Source: Cryptomeria japonica
Lineage: Eukaryota; Streptophyta; Pinopsida; Cupressales; Cupressaceae
Assembly: GCF_030272615.1 (NCBI RefSeq)
Contig: NC_081414.1
Span: 909,917,009-909,981,008 of the forward strand
DNA length: 64,000 nucleotides
Direction: 5' to 3'
Shown here: one piece after another, positions 33,569-43,399 of the stretch
Numbering within the stretch: the first letter of the stretch is position 1
Layout of the letters: each line of letters begins with the position of its first letter
The notes under the pieces: generated by a model
Told to the model about the DNA's origin: nothing
What the model saw: only the letters and a program-made list of their open reading frames with translations
The model's database searches: none
Position numbers and translations under genes: made by a program

Positions 33569-33700
33569 GTAAGGATACCTGTTAAAAGGATTTTTGCAGA
33601 GGAGGCAAACGCAGAGTTATCTTTTACAAATACAGAGAAGGCGAATTGGTTGCAGAGCGAATTTCTTCGAGCAAGCATAAGGTTTTTTCTTATTTTGCAG
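33569..33700 (+). other. Possible leader intron
   Basis: Donor-like CCAA|GTAAGG and a pyrimidine-rich acceptor TTTTTTCTTATTTTGCAG|CCG would remove 132 bp from the leader. Both signals are individually common; no second copy is available to test conservation. Confidence 0.25.
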
Positions 33701-33783
33701 CCGTTCTTGTGTTGTAATACGTGAAACTGTTCTCGTATAACAGAAATAGTTTCAGAAGTAATATTTATCTGGTTGTATTGCAA

Positions 33784-36700
33784 ATGGCTCCTAAAAGGGA
33801 ATTTTCTGGTAAAGTTGATTATCTTGAAAGAAGTGTGTGTGATGACTTCTTAGAGCAGTTGACGCTGTCAACCAACCAGGCATCTAAGGCCAAAGAATTA
33901 GTACCCAGGGCTCCTCGACTGAGAATTGGAGAAGGATTGTATGATAAGGGTAATTGGTTAAGAGACCCACAGGTTGGGCTGTCTGGGTTGGGGTTATTTA
34001 AAATTGGTTTTGGAATGAGGAATTCTCTTGCTCCTCAAAATAGCATTTGGGAATTAGATGTTGGGAAATTGGTAGTCCCAGGGGTGTTCATGGATACAGA
34101 TTTGTTAACCCAGATGGCATTAAATTATGATTCAGTTACCAGGTGTATCCGGGATGTGAATGGAAAAACCCTCATGGAGATAAATGCAGAAGAGCTGAGA
34201 AAAGCGTTTGGGCTTAGTGAGTTTACCAATTTCTTGGAGCATATAAACTTCACACAATTAACTCAGGTATACAGGGCACAGAGGACTCATCTCAGGAATG
34301 GGCCTCTCAAAGAACTTTTTCTGAAAGTGGGAGGGTTAGCAGTTGTAGGGCCCAATACACAAGAACCCTTTTCACTAAGTATGTTTACCTTAAGGGCAAA
34401 AGGGATGTACTGGGCACTTTGCCAAGTTCTAGGAGAGGATGCTGAATCTAATATACCAAATCATTATCTGTTAATGATTGTTCAAATTCTGAATCCTTCT
34501 CTTGCTATTACATTTGATTATGCCTCCTATATTGCTGATGCTATCCATGGAGGACTGATGGGGATAAAGAATGGGAAGGTGGATAGGCCATTTGGGTGGT
34601 ATTCACTATTGATGCACCTCTTCCTCTTCAAAGGTGGAGATTATTTTGCTAGTGGAATGGATCTGGTAAAAGAAAAGGAGGGAGAGAAGATGCCAGTACA
34701 ATTATGGAGTACCGTATTGTCATGGGATAGAGAGGATGCAAGTTTTCTAAAGTTTGATAAATACTTTGCATCCAAAATAAGGACTCTTCTTTGCTCTGAC
34801 AATCCACAAGTCCCCAAGATTCTTCTGGGATTCTTAAGACCAAAAGAATTCACAGAGAATGTCAAGATTGTTCATAACTGGGGTGATATGTATTTGTATC
34901 CAGTGTCCACAGTGTTTAGGGTCTTTGGTTTCAGAGGCACCCCATTTTTGTTACCATACCAGGTCCCCCTCAAAGTGGGAATAGCTGAGATTCTCAGACA
35001 AATTGGTGACTTGCAAGAGGCAGAGTTAACAGGCCGAGGTAAAGGGACTATTTTCCCTACAGCCACAGTAGCCCACCAATTTGTAATCACCAAGGGCGGC
35101 TGGAAATGTTTTGAGGATTTCCTCAAACCCTACCATTTGTCCACTGCAGTGTCAAGATGTGCTGATCCGGAGGACTTCTACAATGGTGTATTCCGGAAGA
35201 AAGTAGCATGCAGAGGTAGGCCCCATCAATTCCACTTTCCTGAAGACCTCATCAGGAATGAATTTGATTTGGATGAACAGGAGTTGAGAAAGGAAAAATG
35301 GGTAGCTTACAGGAAGGCCCTGGATTTTGTGCATCAATTTGATGCTAGCTATGACCCATTGTCTAGCTTCTTCCCATTGGAAGAAAAGATAAAATTTTTG
35401 ATTATTTGTTTTGAGGATGTGATGCAGACAATAAAGGAGAAAATGGGAGTTGTAATTAAAAACAACCCTGAGAAAGCCAGAATGATTTTGGGGAAATCAG
35501 CTCCTATTCAAGCCATCCCTCCTGGTGATTACACCCTGCATAAGAAAGTAGGTTATAGTGTGTTAGTGTCTGCAAGAGGGGAACCCTCTTCATCTAAAGG
35601 GAAGAGGAAAGCACATGAAGTCATTGACATCCAAGACAGCCCAAAGAAGAAGAGGGTGGGGAAGGAAGTGCAATCAGATACACCCTTATATTCCCCATCC
35701 CAATCCCCTCTCCACATTGGAGATGAACAAGCAGCAACTGAATACCTCTCTCAGCTGGGCAGTTTGGGGGAGATTGCGTATACATATGATGAAGTGGAAG
35801 AGGGGATGCCAGAAGAACCCACTGAAGCACAAATGGACATCACCTCGACTGAACTCAAAGGCCAAGAGTGGGATCCTGAGATAAAGAAGGCCACTAGTGC
35901 TTTTCTAGCAGATGATAGTTTTGTAACATCTGAAGCATTCATGCAGTTTATATGGAAACAACATATAGATAAATATAATGCTAGATGTGAAACAAGAAAG
36001 GCAGAACAACTAAATAAAGATCCAGCCTCGGTGGAGGAAGAAATAAAACAGGAGATGATGGAAGAATTCAAAACCATCACTCCTGAACAGGGGAGAGATT
36101 TAGTGGCACAAGCTGGAGTGCTCATTTTGCCAGAATGGAATATTGCTGATGCTCTGGTGCTGGATGTAGTGAGGAAAGAAACCAAACCCATGGAAGGGGT
36201 TACATTCAGTAAAGACAATGCTGCTCTAGTCATGTGGTCCCTTAAGAGAAATGAGGACAAGAAGGGTAAAGACACCACAGGGACAAGTCACATTGGCGGA
36301 TTGATGGTCAGGAGAGTAGAAAGTACAGGGGTAGTAGAGGCTGCTAGCACAGTGTTGGAGACTGCCAAATTTAGTGTTGCAGTAGCTGAGAAGGATGCTA
36401 AAGAAAAAGAGGCTCTCCAGTTCAAATTGGAAACAGTCTTGAAAGCTTATGACATTGCCAAGGAGGAAATAAGAGGCAAGGAGAGTATCATTGCCAAATT
36501 GCAGAGCCAGTTAGCAGGACAACGTCAACAAGGTGAGTCTTCAACATTAATGATCACCTCTTCTCCTGCAAGACCTCCACCTACTAGCCCCATTATTGAG
36601 TTCCCACTATCTCCTGCACCTTCCAGTTCTCAGATGATAGAGATAACTCCCCAAGAATTGGAGAATCTTAAGCAAACTCAGGCCTATTATGCAGGGAAGT

Positions 36701-37428
36701 ATGAAGAAAAGATTAAGGCCACTGTCTCCAGTTTTGCAGACACTATAAATGCTTCACTCCTTCACAATAGTGTAGGAAAAGTCATGGAGATATGGACTGA
36801 GTTGATAAGAGATAAAGTCATATTGACACCCATTTTTGACAGATGGAGGCCTAGGGAGCAGGATTTGGAGTTCATGTGTGTTTCCTGTGATGAAGCAAGA
36901 GCTAACCCTATTATCAAATCTACTTCTGATATCACTAAGAGTTTATTGCAATTGGCGACAGAGGTGGATAGTGTGGAAAGAAGGGTTAAATTGCTTAAAA
37001 AGGAATACACTGATCAGGTGTGTGAGTTACTCCCAGGAATTTTTGCCAATCCAGATCAGCTGAAAGATAAGCAGATATGGCTCAATGAGATAAATGCTAA
37101 ATTGTCAGCAAGGGTCAAGGGAATTATTGATCTGGATGATACCTCATTTTTTGTTATAACCATACAGGAAATAGAGAGAATTAAATCACACTACAGTTTT
37201 CTTAACTCAGAAGTCAACAAACTGAGGAATTCTTGGAAAGGGTTGACTAAGGTTAAAAGTGATGTGATTAATTTTGAATGGCCGACCGAGGAGACATATG
37301 GTGAGTGGGGAATTAAATATTCCACTCGAGATCCGGAGCAGTTAGAGAACATCCCTGAAGAGCCAGAGGAGGTTGCAACTGAACAACCCGTCCAACAGAC
37401 TGCTGAAGAAGTTGAAAAGAGCGCATAA
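33784..37428 (+). CDS. Hypothetical protein, 1214 aa, intact ORF
   Basis: The ATG at 33784 (GCAAATGGCT, good plant context) opens 1214 codons with no stop. I do not recognise the family. Residues about 100-330 are an ordered alpha/beta-like region (VNGKTLMEINAEELRKAFGL; NHYLLMIVQILNPS) whose layout recalls domains in extra ORFs of plant retroelements, but I cannot confirm that. A bipartite-like basic stretch at residues 604-626 includes PKKKRV (620), a strong nuclear localisation signal. Residues about 730-930 are charged and helical, probably coiled coil; a Pro/Ser linker and a second helical region follow, with an acidic tail. No transposase, RT or integrase motif is visible. It is the only long unbroken ORF in the window. 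Confidence 0.75.
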   Translation: MAPKREFSGKVDYLERSVCDDFLEQLTLSTNQASKAKELVPRAPRLRIGEGLYDKGNWLRDPQVGLSGLGLFKIGFGMRNSLAPQNSIWELDVGKLVVPGVFMDTDLLTQMALNYDSVTRCIRDVNGKTLMEINAEELRKAFGLSEFTNFLEHINFTQLTQVYRAQRTHLRNGPLKELFLKVGGLAVVGPNTQEPFSLSMFTLRAKGMYWALCQVLGEDAESNIPNHYLLMIVQILNPSLAITFDYASYIADAIHGGLMGIKNGKVDRPFGWYSLLMHLFLFKGGDYFASGMDLVKEKEGEKMPVQLWSTVLSWDREDASFLKFDKYFASKIRTLLCSDNPQVPKILLGFLRPKEFTENVKIVHNWGDMYLYPVSTVFRVFGFRGTPFLLPYQVPLKVGIAEILRQIGDLQEAELTGRGKGTIFPTATVAHQFVITKGGWKCFEDFLKPYHLSTAVSRCADPEDFYNGVFRKKVACRGRPHQFHFPEDLIRNEFDLDEQELRKEKWVAYRKALDFVHQFDASYDPLSSFFPLEEKIKFLIICFEDVMQTIKEKMGVVIKNNPEKARMILGKSAPIQAIPPGDYTLHKKVGYSVLVSARGEPSSSKGKRKAHEVIDIQDSPKKKRVGKEVQSDTPLYSPSQSPLHIGDEQAATEYLSQLGSLGEIAYTYDEVEEGMPEEPTEAQMDITSTELKGQEWDPEIKKATSAFLADDSFVTSEAFMQFIWKQHIDKYNARCETRKAEQLNKDPASVEEEIKQEMMEEFKTITPEQGRDLVAQAGVLILPEWNIADALVLDVVRKETKPMEGVTFSKDNAALVMWSLKRNEDKKGKDTTGTSHIGGLMVRRVESTGVVEAASTVLETAKFSVAVAEKDAKEKEALQFKLETVLKAYDIAKEEIRGKESIIAKLQSQLAGQRQQGESSTLMITSSPARPPPTSPIIEFPLSPAPSSSQMIEITPQELENLKQTQAYYAGKYEEKIKATVSSFADTINASLLHNSVGKVMEIWTELIRDKVILTPIFDRWRPREQDLEFMCVSCDEARANPIIKSTSDITKSLLQLATEVDSVERRVKLLKKEYTDQVCELLPGIFANPDQLKDKQIWLNEINAKLSARVKGIIDLDDTSFFVITIQEIERIKSHYSFLNSEVNKLRNSWKGLTKVKSDVINFEWPTEETYGEWGIKYSTRDPEQLENIPEEPEEVATEQPVQQTAEEVEKSA

Positions 37429-38354
37429 CTAAAATTGTAACTTCTTCAATTTTGAAGTAATTGTAACAAACTTTCCTCGAGAAGTCCGGAGCTTTGTGCA
37501 TCCATATTGATATAAATGGATACCAGGACTAGAGAGAAAGGTCATCACAAAATTTTTGTAAGAAAACGCTGCAGAAAAATTCTCTGCGCTTTTCCAAAGA
37601 TTAATGGAGAATCAGATTTTTGTAGAAATTTTTCAAATGAATATTAATATACAGGCCATCAATTTTGAGTAAAGCTGTGTGTCGTCTTCAAACTTGTCCT
37701 TAAGTTTATTTACTTTGTTTCATTCAGAATAGTCTAGGATTTTTCTGTTTGAATGGAATTGTAAGGCAATCTCAGTATGGGTGTTTCTAGCTTTTCTCTT
37801 TAGGAGGGAAATTAAATATGCACGACCACTCTACCAGTAAATACTTCTGGATGAACTTTGAATTTTGAGGACCTTAGCTTATTTTGAAGTGATTAAATTC
37901 TTGTTGATGCTAGGCATTTACAGGGATAAATGGAGACCAAGGTGATGGGAAGTATAGAGATATTTTATTTCAGGAGTTTTATTTGAGTTTGAGTGACTCT
38001 GTAGCCTTGGATAAAGCACTGGTACTAATCGAAGCTGTTTATTGCATGCTTTGTTGATCAAATATACTGAAGTTGAATATTGTTTCATTCTTTGTTTTCA
38101 GTTGTTTTTTCAAGGTGAATAAACTCACTGGTTTTCTAGACTGGTTTGCCGTGGGTTTGTTGCTTAAGAATGTGAAGTTAATTCACAAAGGGTATACCCG
38201 CCTGGGCTTAAGGAAGAGCCCGAAGTGTAGAAGGTCTAACCAAACCTTGTCATATGTTGTCTCTGAAATCGATTTATCTTTGATGTCTTCTCGGCACCTA
38301 TTTTAGATTATATTATTAAAGGCATTGAAGGGTAATCAGATTTTGAGAACAACA
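37429..38354 (+). other. 3' part of the 6.66 kb insert
   Basis: No gene seen. AT-rich sequence downstream of the 1214-codon ORF, with a purine-rich stretch TTTAGGAGGGAAATTAAA near 37800 and no clear similarity to the insert's left end. The 77-codon ORF at 38073 has no support. Confidence 0.55.
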
Positions 38355-40229
38355 CTTATGACCCTTGCTCTTATGATATTCACAATACTCATCATCGTTC
38401 CACCAATTTGGTTTAACCTTTGGTTCATATGGAGGAAAATCTGGAACTGTGATTACCTTCTTTGCCACTAGCTTCTTGAAGACTGACTCAAGTGGTTCTC
38501 CAATTGGGGTGTACTTCCTTCATGATCTAGAAGTTGTTTGAGTATTCACTTGATTGTTTGTAGAACTTGATCCAGAAAAAATGAATTTGGGTCGCACTAT
38601 GTTGGCATCAACAACACCATCATTGACTGTGTTCTTGTTTTTATTCCAAAATCTTGGCTTGTCTTTTCCTTTAAAGTCATCTTTGTTTTCTTTGAATATT
38701 TTAACGACTCCTTGTTCAATTAGGACCTTTTCTATCGCTAAGCCTTTTTCAATGACATCCTTGAAGGTGGACAAACAAGCTTTCCTTAAGTCATAACCAA
38801 TCTCTTTGTTAACATTTTGGGTGAACATTTCTACCATTTGTTTTTGTGGAATTTCACAAGAGCATCTGCTGGCTAGATTTCTCCATCTTTGTAAAAATGA
38901 TGCTAAAGATTCTCCCTCTTTTTGCTTAGTATTGCACAAAGTAGTGACTGATATGTCTGTCTCTATGTTGTAGGAGAAATGTTGAATAAATGTCTCTGCT
39001 AAGTCACCCCATGACTTAATTCCAAGTGGAAGTTGGGAGAACCATTCCATAGCTTGATCACCTAAGCTTTGTGGGAATAATCTCATCAAATATGTCTCTT
39101 CTGCTGCTACCTCAATGCAAGCTATGAAAAACTATCTTATCTGTGCCTTAGGATCCCCTTTTCCTCTATACTTATCAAATTTAGGCGTCACAAAGTGTGT
39201 AGGAAAAGGAGGCATTGGAATGCTCTTGTCAAATGGATAAGGACATATGTCTCTCATTGTGTATGTTGGCTTCGGTGTATTTATGTCCTCCATTTTCTTT
39301 TGTAAGTCCCTAATTTGTTGCTCCAAATTTCTCTTAGGTGGAGATCGACTTCTTGGACCATATCCTATGTTCGAGGTACCCATTGGAGGAGGTGCATGTT
39401 GCATATATGGATGATATTGATCATACACATGTTCATATAGAGGAGGTCTGTAATGATGCTGCCTATATGGAACACTTGGTATAGATTCATGTTGAGGAAC
39501 CCCATATCTATTTTGCGCATGTATACCATATTCTACAGGCATTTCATGTTCCATTGTATTGCCCCCAAATTTGACATGAGGTTTCCTTGTGTCCAAATTT
39601 TGAGCATGCCTTTGAACATCCAATTGTTTTGGTGGTTGGTCCTTAGCATTGATCTGTGATTGAGTATATTTTTCTCCATAAGATTTCCATAATGGTCTAC
39701 GAAGGTAAGTATCATATGTTTGACCATGTGTATGTGGGACCTCTGGTTTTTGAAGCAAAGCTGATGGTGATTCAGGTACCATGTGTGGTCCTCTATTTCC
39801 TCCACTATTAGGTCTCCTTTGATCCATATTGGAGTGAGGTTGTTGCAAAGGTCGATTTTCCATTATTTGAGACATGTCAAAATCATGAGGTATCTTGGCT
39901 CCACTTTGTGCCATCATTTGTAAGAAGTATTGTCTATCCCTCCTCATTATTTCCTCAACCAATCGATTGAAATGGGGATTCATGATGGATTCTTCCACAT
40001 CTGCTGAATGTACTGAAAAGTTGTCCACATTGTCATTGTGTGTAGCATTGTTGTTTATAGTGTCCATGTTCTCAACATTTGGAATGTTTCTATAAACATC
40101 CATGTCAGGTAATGTAGTATGATCAGAATTGAAAAAGATATCATTGTCATACTCATAAGAACTCATGTTTGCAGACTCTTGAGCCTCTTTAGTTTCTCTC
40201 CTAGATTTTTGAAGACAGGTTTCAACCAT
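38355..40229 (-). pseudogene. gypsy-A gag
   Basis: The ATG at 40229 opens 365 codons: an N-terminal helical region (LVEEIMRRDRQYFLQMM), a long Pro/His/Tyr-rich middle part, a short coiled coil (LEQQIRDLQKKMEDI), and the start of the gag domain. After one stop (about 39129) the same frame continues with LMRLFPQSLGDQAMEWFSQL and FLQRWRNLASRCSCEI; a TGA (from CGA) lies at 38520. The knuckle half EYCEYHKSKGH abuts the insert. Gag forms the particle and packages genomic RNA. Only two stops in the frame, so it is the best preserved gag here. Confidence 0.9.
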
Positions 40230-40719
40230 GAACTAGGTATTGACCAAGATGTGAGAGACTAGATGAAAAATGGAAAGAGTATGGAAGACCAAGAGTTGGA
40301 TGGAATGTAAATGAATCTGAAGTGTACTTGCAATGCCCAAAGTGTAAGACCAAGTATGTATGTAGTAGAGTAGGTGTGACTTCCAAAGAGAGGATAGTTT
40401 CTCTTGATGAGATAAGTTGACCTTGACTCTAAGTAAAACCAAATGAGACCCAAAGGTAAGAAACCTTGATGAGGGACCACTTAGCAAAGTGTTGTTGTAT
40501 GTAGTATGTTGACAAAGTATGATGAGGACAAGCAAGTGACCTTTTGACTCAAGTTTAGACAAGTGTGAATGTAAAGTGAGATGTGAAGCAATGATGGACT
40601 TTGTGAGACCCAAGGATAGGCTGACTGCTAAATGAAACCCTAGAGAGATGACCTAGGAAGCTCAAGAATTTTGAAACTGACTGTGTTGTTTGCTAAACTG
40701 TAACAGTTTTAAATTCTGG

Positions 40720-41020
40720 ACACAGATACGCCTGTATACTTCACAAACGCGGTTTCCTGACACAGGCACTGCTTTGATTAACACAGACGCGCTTCTAAGA
40801 TTTTCTTGTTTATGTTTACTGGACTGTAACAGTTTTTCAATTCTGGACACAGACGCGCCTATATACTTCACAGACGCGGTTTCCCAACACAGACGCGCTT
40901 CTGAGATTTTCTTGCTTGCCAAATGCAATGTTGACTGTCGGAACACAGACATGATTCTGTCCTTCACAGATGCGGCGAGACAACACAGACGCTATTATGC
41001 CCGACACAGACGCGTTTCTG
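40720..41020 (-). repeat. 11-copy array of the CACAGACGCG motif, gag-proximal
   Basis: On the plus strand copies read CACAGATACGCCTG, CACAAACGCGGTTT, CACAGACGCGCTTC, CACAGACGCGCCTA and CACAGACGCGTTTC; about half keep CGCG intact. On the gag-pol strand they read GAAGCGCGTCTGTG, the same sense as the PMD intron array has for PMD. Confidence 0.85.
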
Positions 41021-42232
41021 CAAATTTTGTGCAATTTTTTCAATCTGTGAAGTTGTGACCAAATCTGAATGTTTGACTATTTTTCGTGACAAGAGGACAC
41101 AGTGTTGATGAAGACCCAATGTTTGCAAGTGTCTAGACTCAAAATGACTCCAAGAAAAGTGTGTTGTTTGATGTAAAAATGTTTTGCATACACTTGAAGA
41201 CACAAAAGACACACTGTTTTGCTATTTGGTTTTGAATGCTTTGAATGTTTAAAATAAGTCAAGCACAATTCTTATGGCTGGCCAAGACAATAGTTGTTGA
41301 TCCCACATGGGGTTTTTCCCCCAAGGCTATGCTATTCAGAGTGGATACTTAGATGCTTGACCTCACTAGCTCCACCCTCGGCACTCACTTCTCGGGTCAG
41401 CCAAGCATCAGTCCCCATGAAAACTCCCCATGGCGAACTTTGTATCTCTACTAAGAACTGTATGTGTGTGGGCCGCTACCAGAGGTCCGACCTCCTGCCC
41501 CAACAACTAGAAGGATTTGGGCCTCTAAAACAAAAAGGTGCTAGTAAGGGCATCTACTCATGTGGCCATACATGCAGCACTTTCAGCTCTGTAAATATAG
41601 AAGGCTCCCAGCCGGTAGGGGTTACGCCCTATAATTGATCAAATAAATTTGATCAAACGGGTTTACGGGGAGACATAGTGTTGGTATGAACTAATCAGCA
41701 CACATTATTCATAGTTTTCACCATGAATACATTTGATTATAGTGGTTCGGATGAGGTGGGTTTTCCTCGCTACCACTTGGGTCGTTCTCTTCTCACTAGT
41801 AGTCCTAATGACCACACGGGAAGACAAGCCCTCTAAAGATTAAACAAAAAGAGCCTATTGCTCAAGACACAAAAGACAATGATTCAATTTTAGTGCACCA
41901 ATGGAAGTGTTTGCTAGTCTATGAAAACAAGGCACACAATAAAAATCCAAAAACCCTCGCCAAGGATCTGCAACAAAGAGTTGTTAGTAGTTTTGGATTT
42001 GTTTGAAATAATCACCCCTTCCTGCATGCCCACAAGTTAGGTAAATTTTAAAACCCAAAAGACTTTGTGAAAATAGGGGCCTTCAACCAAACGATTTTGT
42101 TTCCAAGACAAGCTGCACCAATTTTGTTAGCTAGATCTAAAAATGTTAGTCCAAAAATAAACCAGATCTGAAACCCTAAATGCAAAATCCGAAAACTGAA
42201 TCAATGAAAAATGCAAAATTTCAAAACTGGTG

Positions 42233-42434
42233 AACACAGACGCGGTTACCCTCTACACAGACGCGCCTCTGTGACACAGACACGATTCTGTGAGTCACAG
42301 ACGCGGATAAAAAACACAGACGCGCTTCCCAGACGTAGATGCTGATTAAAATGACACAAACGCGTTTCAGTAACACAGACGCAACTTTCGAAAACCTGCA
42401 AAATAAAATTTTGTCAAAAACATGGACGCGATTC
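42233..42434 (-). repeat. 9-copy array of the CACAGACGCG motif, PBS-proximal
   Basis: Nine copies in 200 bp (CACAGACGCGGTTA, CACAGACGCGCCTC, CACAGACACGATTC, CACAGACGCGGATA and so on), ending about 145 bp before the PBS. Copies are better preserved than in the PMD intron array. Confidence 0.85.
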
Positions 42435-42579
42435 CAGATGTCGCAGTTGCGCCAGAAAATCAAAAACGCGATCCAAAAGTATGCAGATGCAAAAATGTCA
42501 AAAATGTTGTCAGAAATGCTAGATCTACAACTTCAAACACAAAATCTGCAACCAAAGGTTAAATGCAAAAGGGACAAGA

Positions 42580-42597
42580 GTCCCACCGGGCGTGCCA
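42580..42597 (-). other. gypsy-A primer-binding site
   Basis: The element strand reads TGGCACGCCCGGTGGGAC three bases after the LTR end. It starts with TGG, as expected for pairing with a tRNA CCA end. The same GTCCCACCGGGCGTGCCA word is common next to plant gypsy LTRs; I do not assign the tRNA. Confidence 0.8.
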
Positions 42598-42600
42598 AAA

Positions 42601-43394
42601 TGTATATGGTGAAAATGGATAACAATAATAACAATATTGAAAGGCTAAATGAATTCAACCACCAAACCCTAGCCTAACAATCAACAAAGATCCACCATAA
42701 CATATGAAGATTACCTAAGACAATGCAAATCACATAAAATCACAAAGATTATACCATCATATGTCCAATAGGGTTTTGATCTCCATTCTTCCTATCTCCA
42801 TTGATCTTGCTTGATATATTTGCTCTCAGATTTTATGTGCACAAGAGCTCAACAAAGAACGGAATGTGGTTGTAAGTAGGATCATAGTGTAGTCAATTGA
42901 TCAAGTAGTTAGCTCCTTAGGTCATTAGGTCATTGGGTCATTAGGGTTTGATAATGAAGGAAGCATCTCCTTATATAGAAGACACTATATGAAATGGAGG
43001 GATAAGATTGAGAGGTGTAAAAGGAGGTCGGCTATGATTAGAGGGTAGGTAAAAGAAATAATAAAATAATGAAAGGGGTAGGTAGTGTATGAATTAAGAG
43101 ATGAATGACATGTGTCATGGGTAGAAAAGGTTAATGAATTCATTAAATAAATAAAGATTTATTTAATTAATAGAAGAAGTAGGATAATTAAATAAATAAG
43201 ATATTTATTTAATTTAGGAAAATGATAATTTAAATAAATAAATGTATTTATTTAAATGAGAAATAAGGCTAGAAGAGGATAAATGAATTAATTAAATAAA
43301 TAAAGATTTATTTAATTAATAGAAGAATTAAGCTTAGATAATTAAATAAATAAAATATTTATTTAATTAGACTGGACAATTTTGGGTGTCTATA
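42601..43394 (-). repeat. gypsy-A 5' LTR
   Basis: TGTATATGG ... GTGTCTATA on the plus strand (the last word is TCTACA in the partner). 794 bp; it differs from the 3' LTR at about a dozen sites and by a 9-bp duplication of GGTCATTGG type near 42930. It carries the same TATA box and AT palindromes. Confidence 0.95.
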
Positions 43395-43399
43395 GTAAG

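Larger units (their letters stand above)
31691..38354. mobile_element. 6.66 kb insert of unknown class carrying a long ORF
   Basis: The insert interrupts the gypsy-A zinc knuckle: joining the flanks restores GHKIGNCH. Its ends read TGTTATCGCTG ... GAGAACAACA (TG...CA). Flanks are CTTGC (31686-31690) and CTTAT (38355-38359), so either a 5-bp TSD with two transitions or a perfect 3-bp TSD (CTT) with two more bases in the insert. No terminal direct repeats and only a 4-bp terminal inverted match are visible. It could be a very long solo LTR, a DNA element with weak ends, or a captured gene. Confidence 0.6.
40230..42579 (-). other. gypsy-A leader (5' untranslated region)
   Basis: 2.35 kb between PBS and gag without a supported ORF. 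It holds two arrays of the CACAGACGCG motif (40720-41020 near gag, 42233-42434 near the PBS), a 125/100 bp direct duplication at 40690-40813 and 40818-40914, and a GC-richer block (41300-41640) with CCCCATGGGG-like inverted words. Such long leaders are usual for the Tat/Ogre lineage. Packaging and translation signals are expected here but not identifiable by eye. Confidence 0.75.
20353..43394 (-). mobile_element. Ty3/gypsy Tat/Ogre-like element 'gypsy-A'
   Basis: Complete minus-strand element: 5' LTR 42601-43394, PBS, leader, gag, protease with G-patch, RT, two RNase H domains, integrase, a convergent antisense PMD gene, PPT and 3' LTR 20353-21137. A perfect 5-bp TSD, GTAAG, flanks it (20348-20352 and 43395-43399), and the LINE frame reads through once it is removed. 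The span is 23,042 bp, or about 16.4 kb without the internal insert. The LTRs differ at roughly a dozen sites plus one 9-bp duplication, so it is the youngest large insertion here. Dual RNase H marks the Tat/Ogre lineage. Confidence 0.93.

Noticed and set aside
33721..33783. Upstream extension of the 1214-codon ORF from a GTG at 33721
   Set aside because: A plant gene would start at ATG; the ATG at 33784 has good context, and the extension crosses what looks like leader sequence.
41294..41638. 114-codon plus-strand ORF in the gypsy-A leader
   Set aside because: GC-richer block of a retroelement leader, wrong strand for the element, no domain seen.
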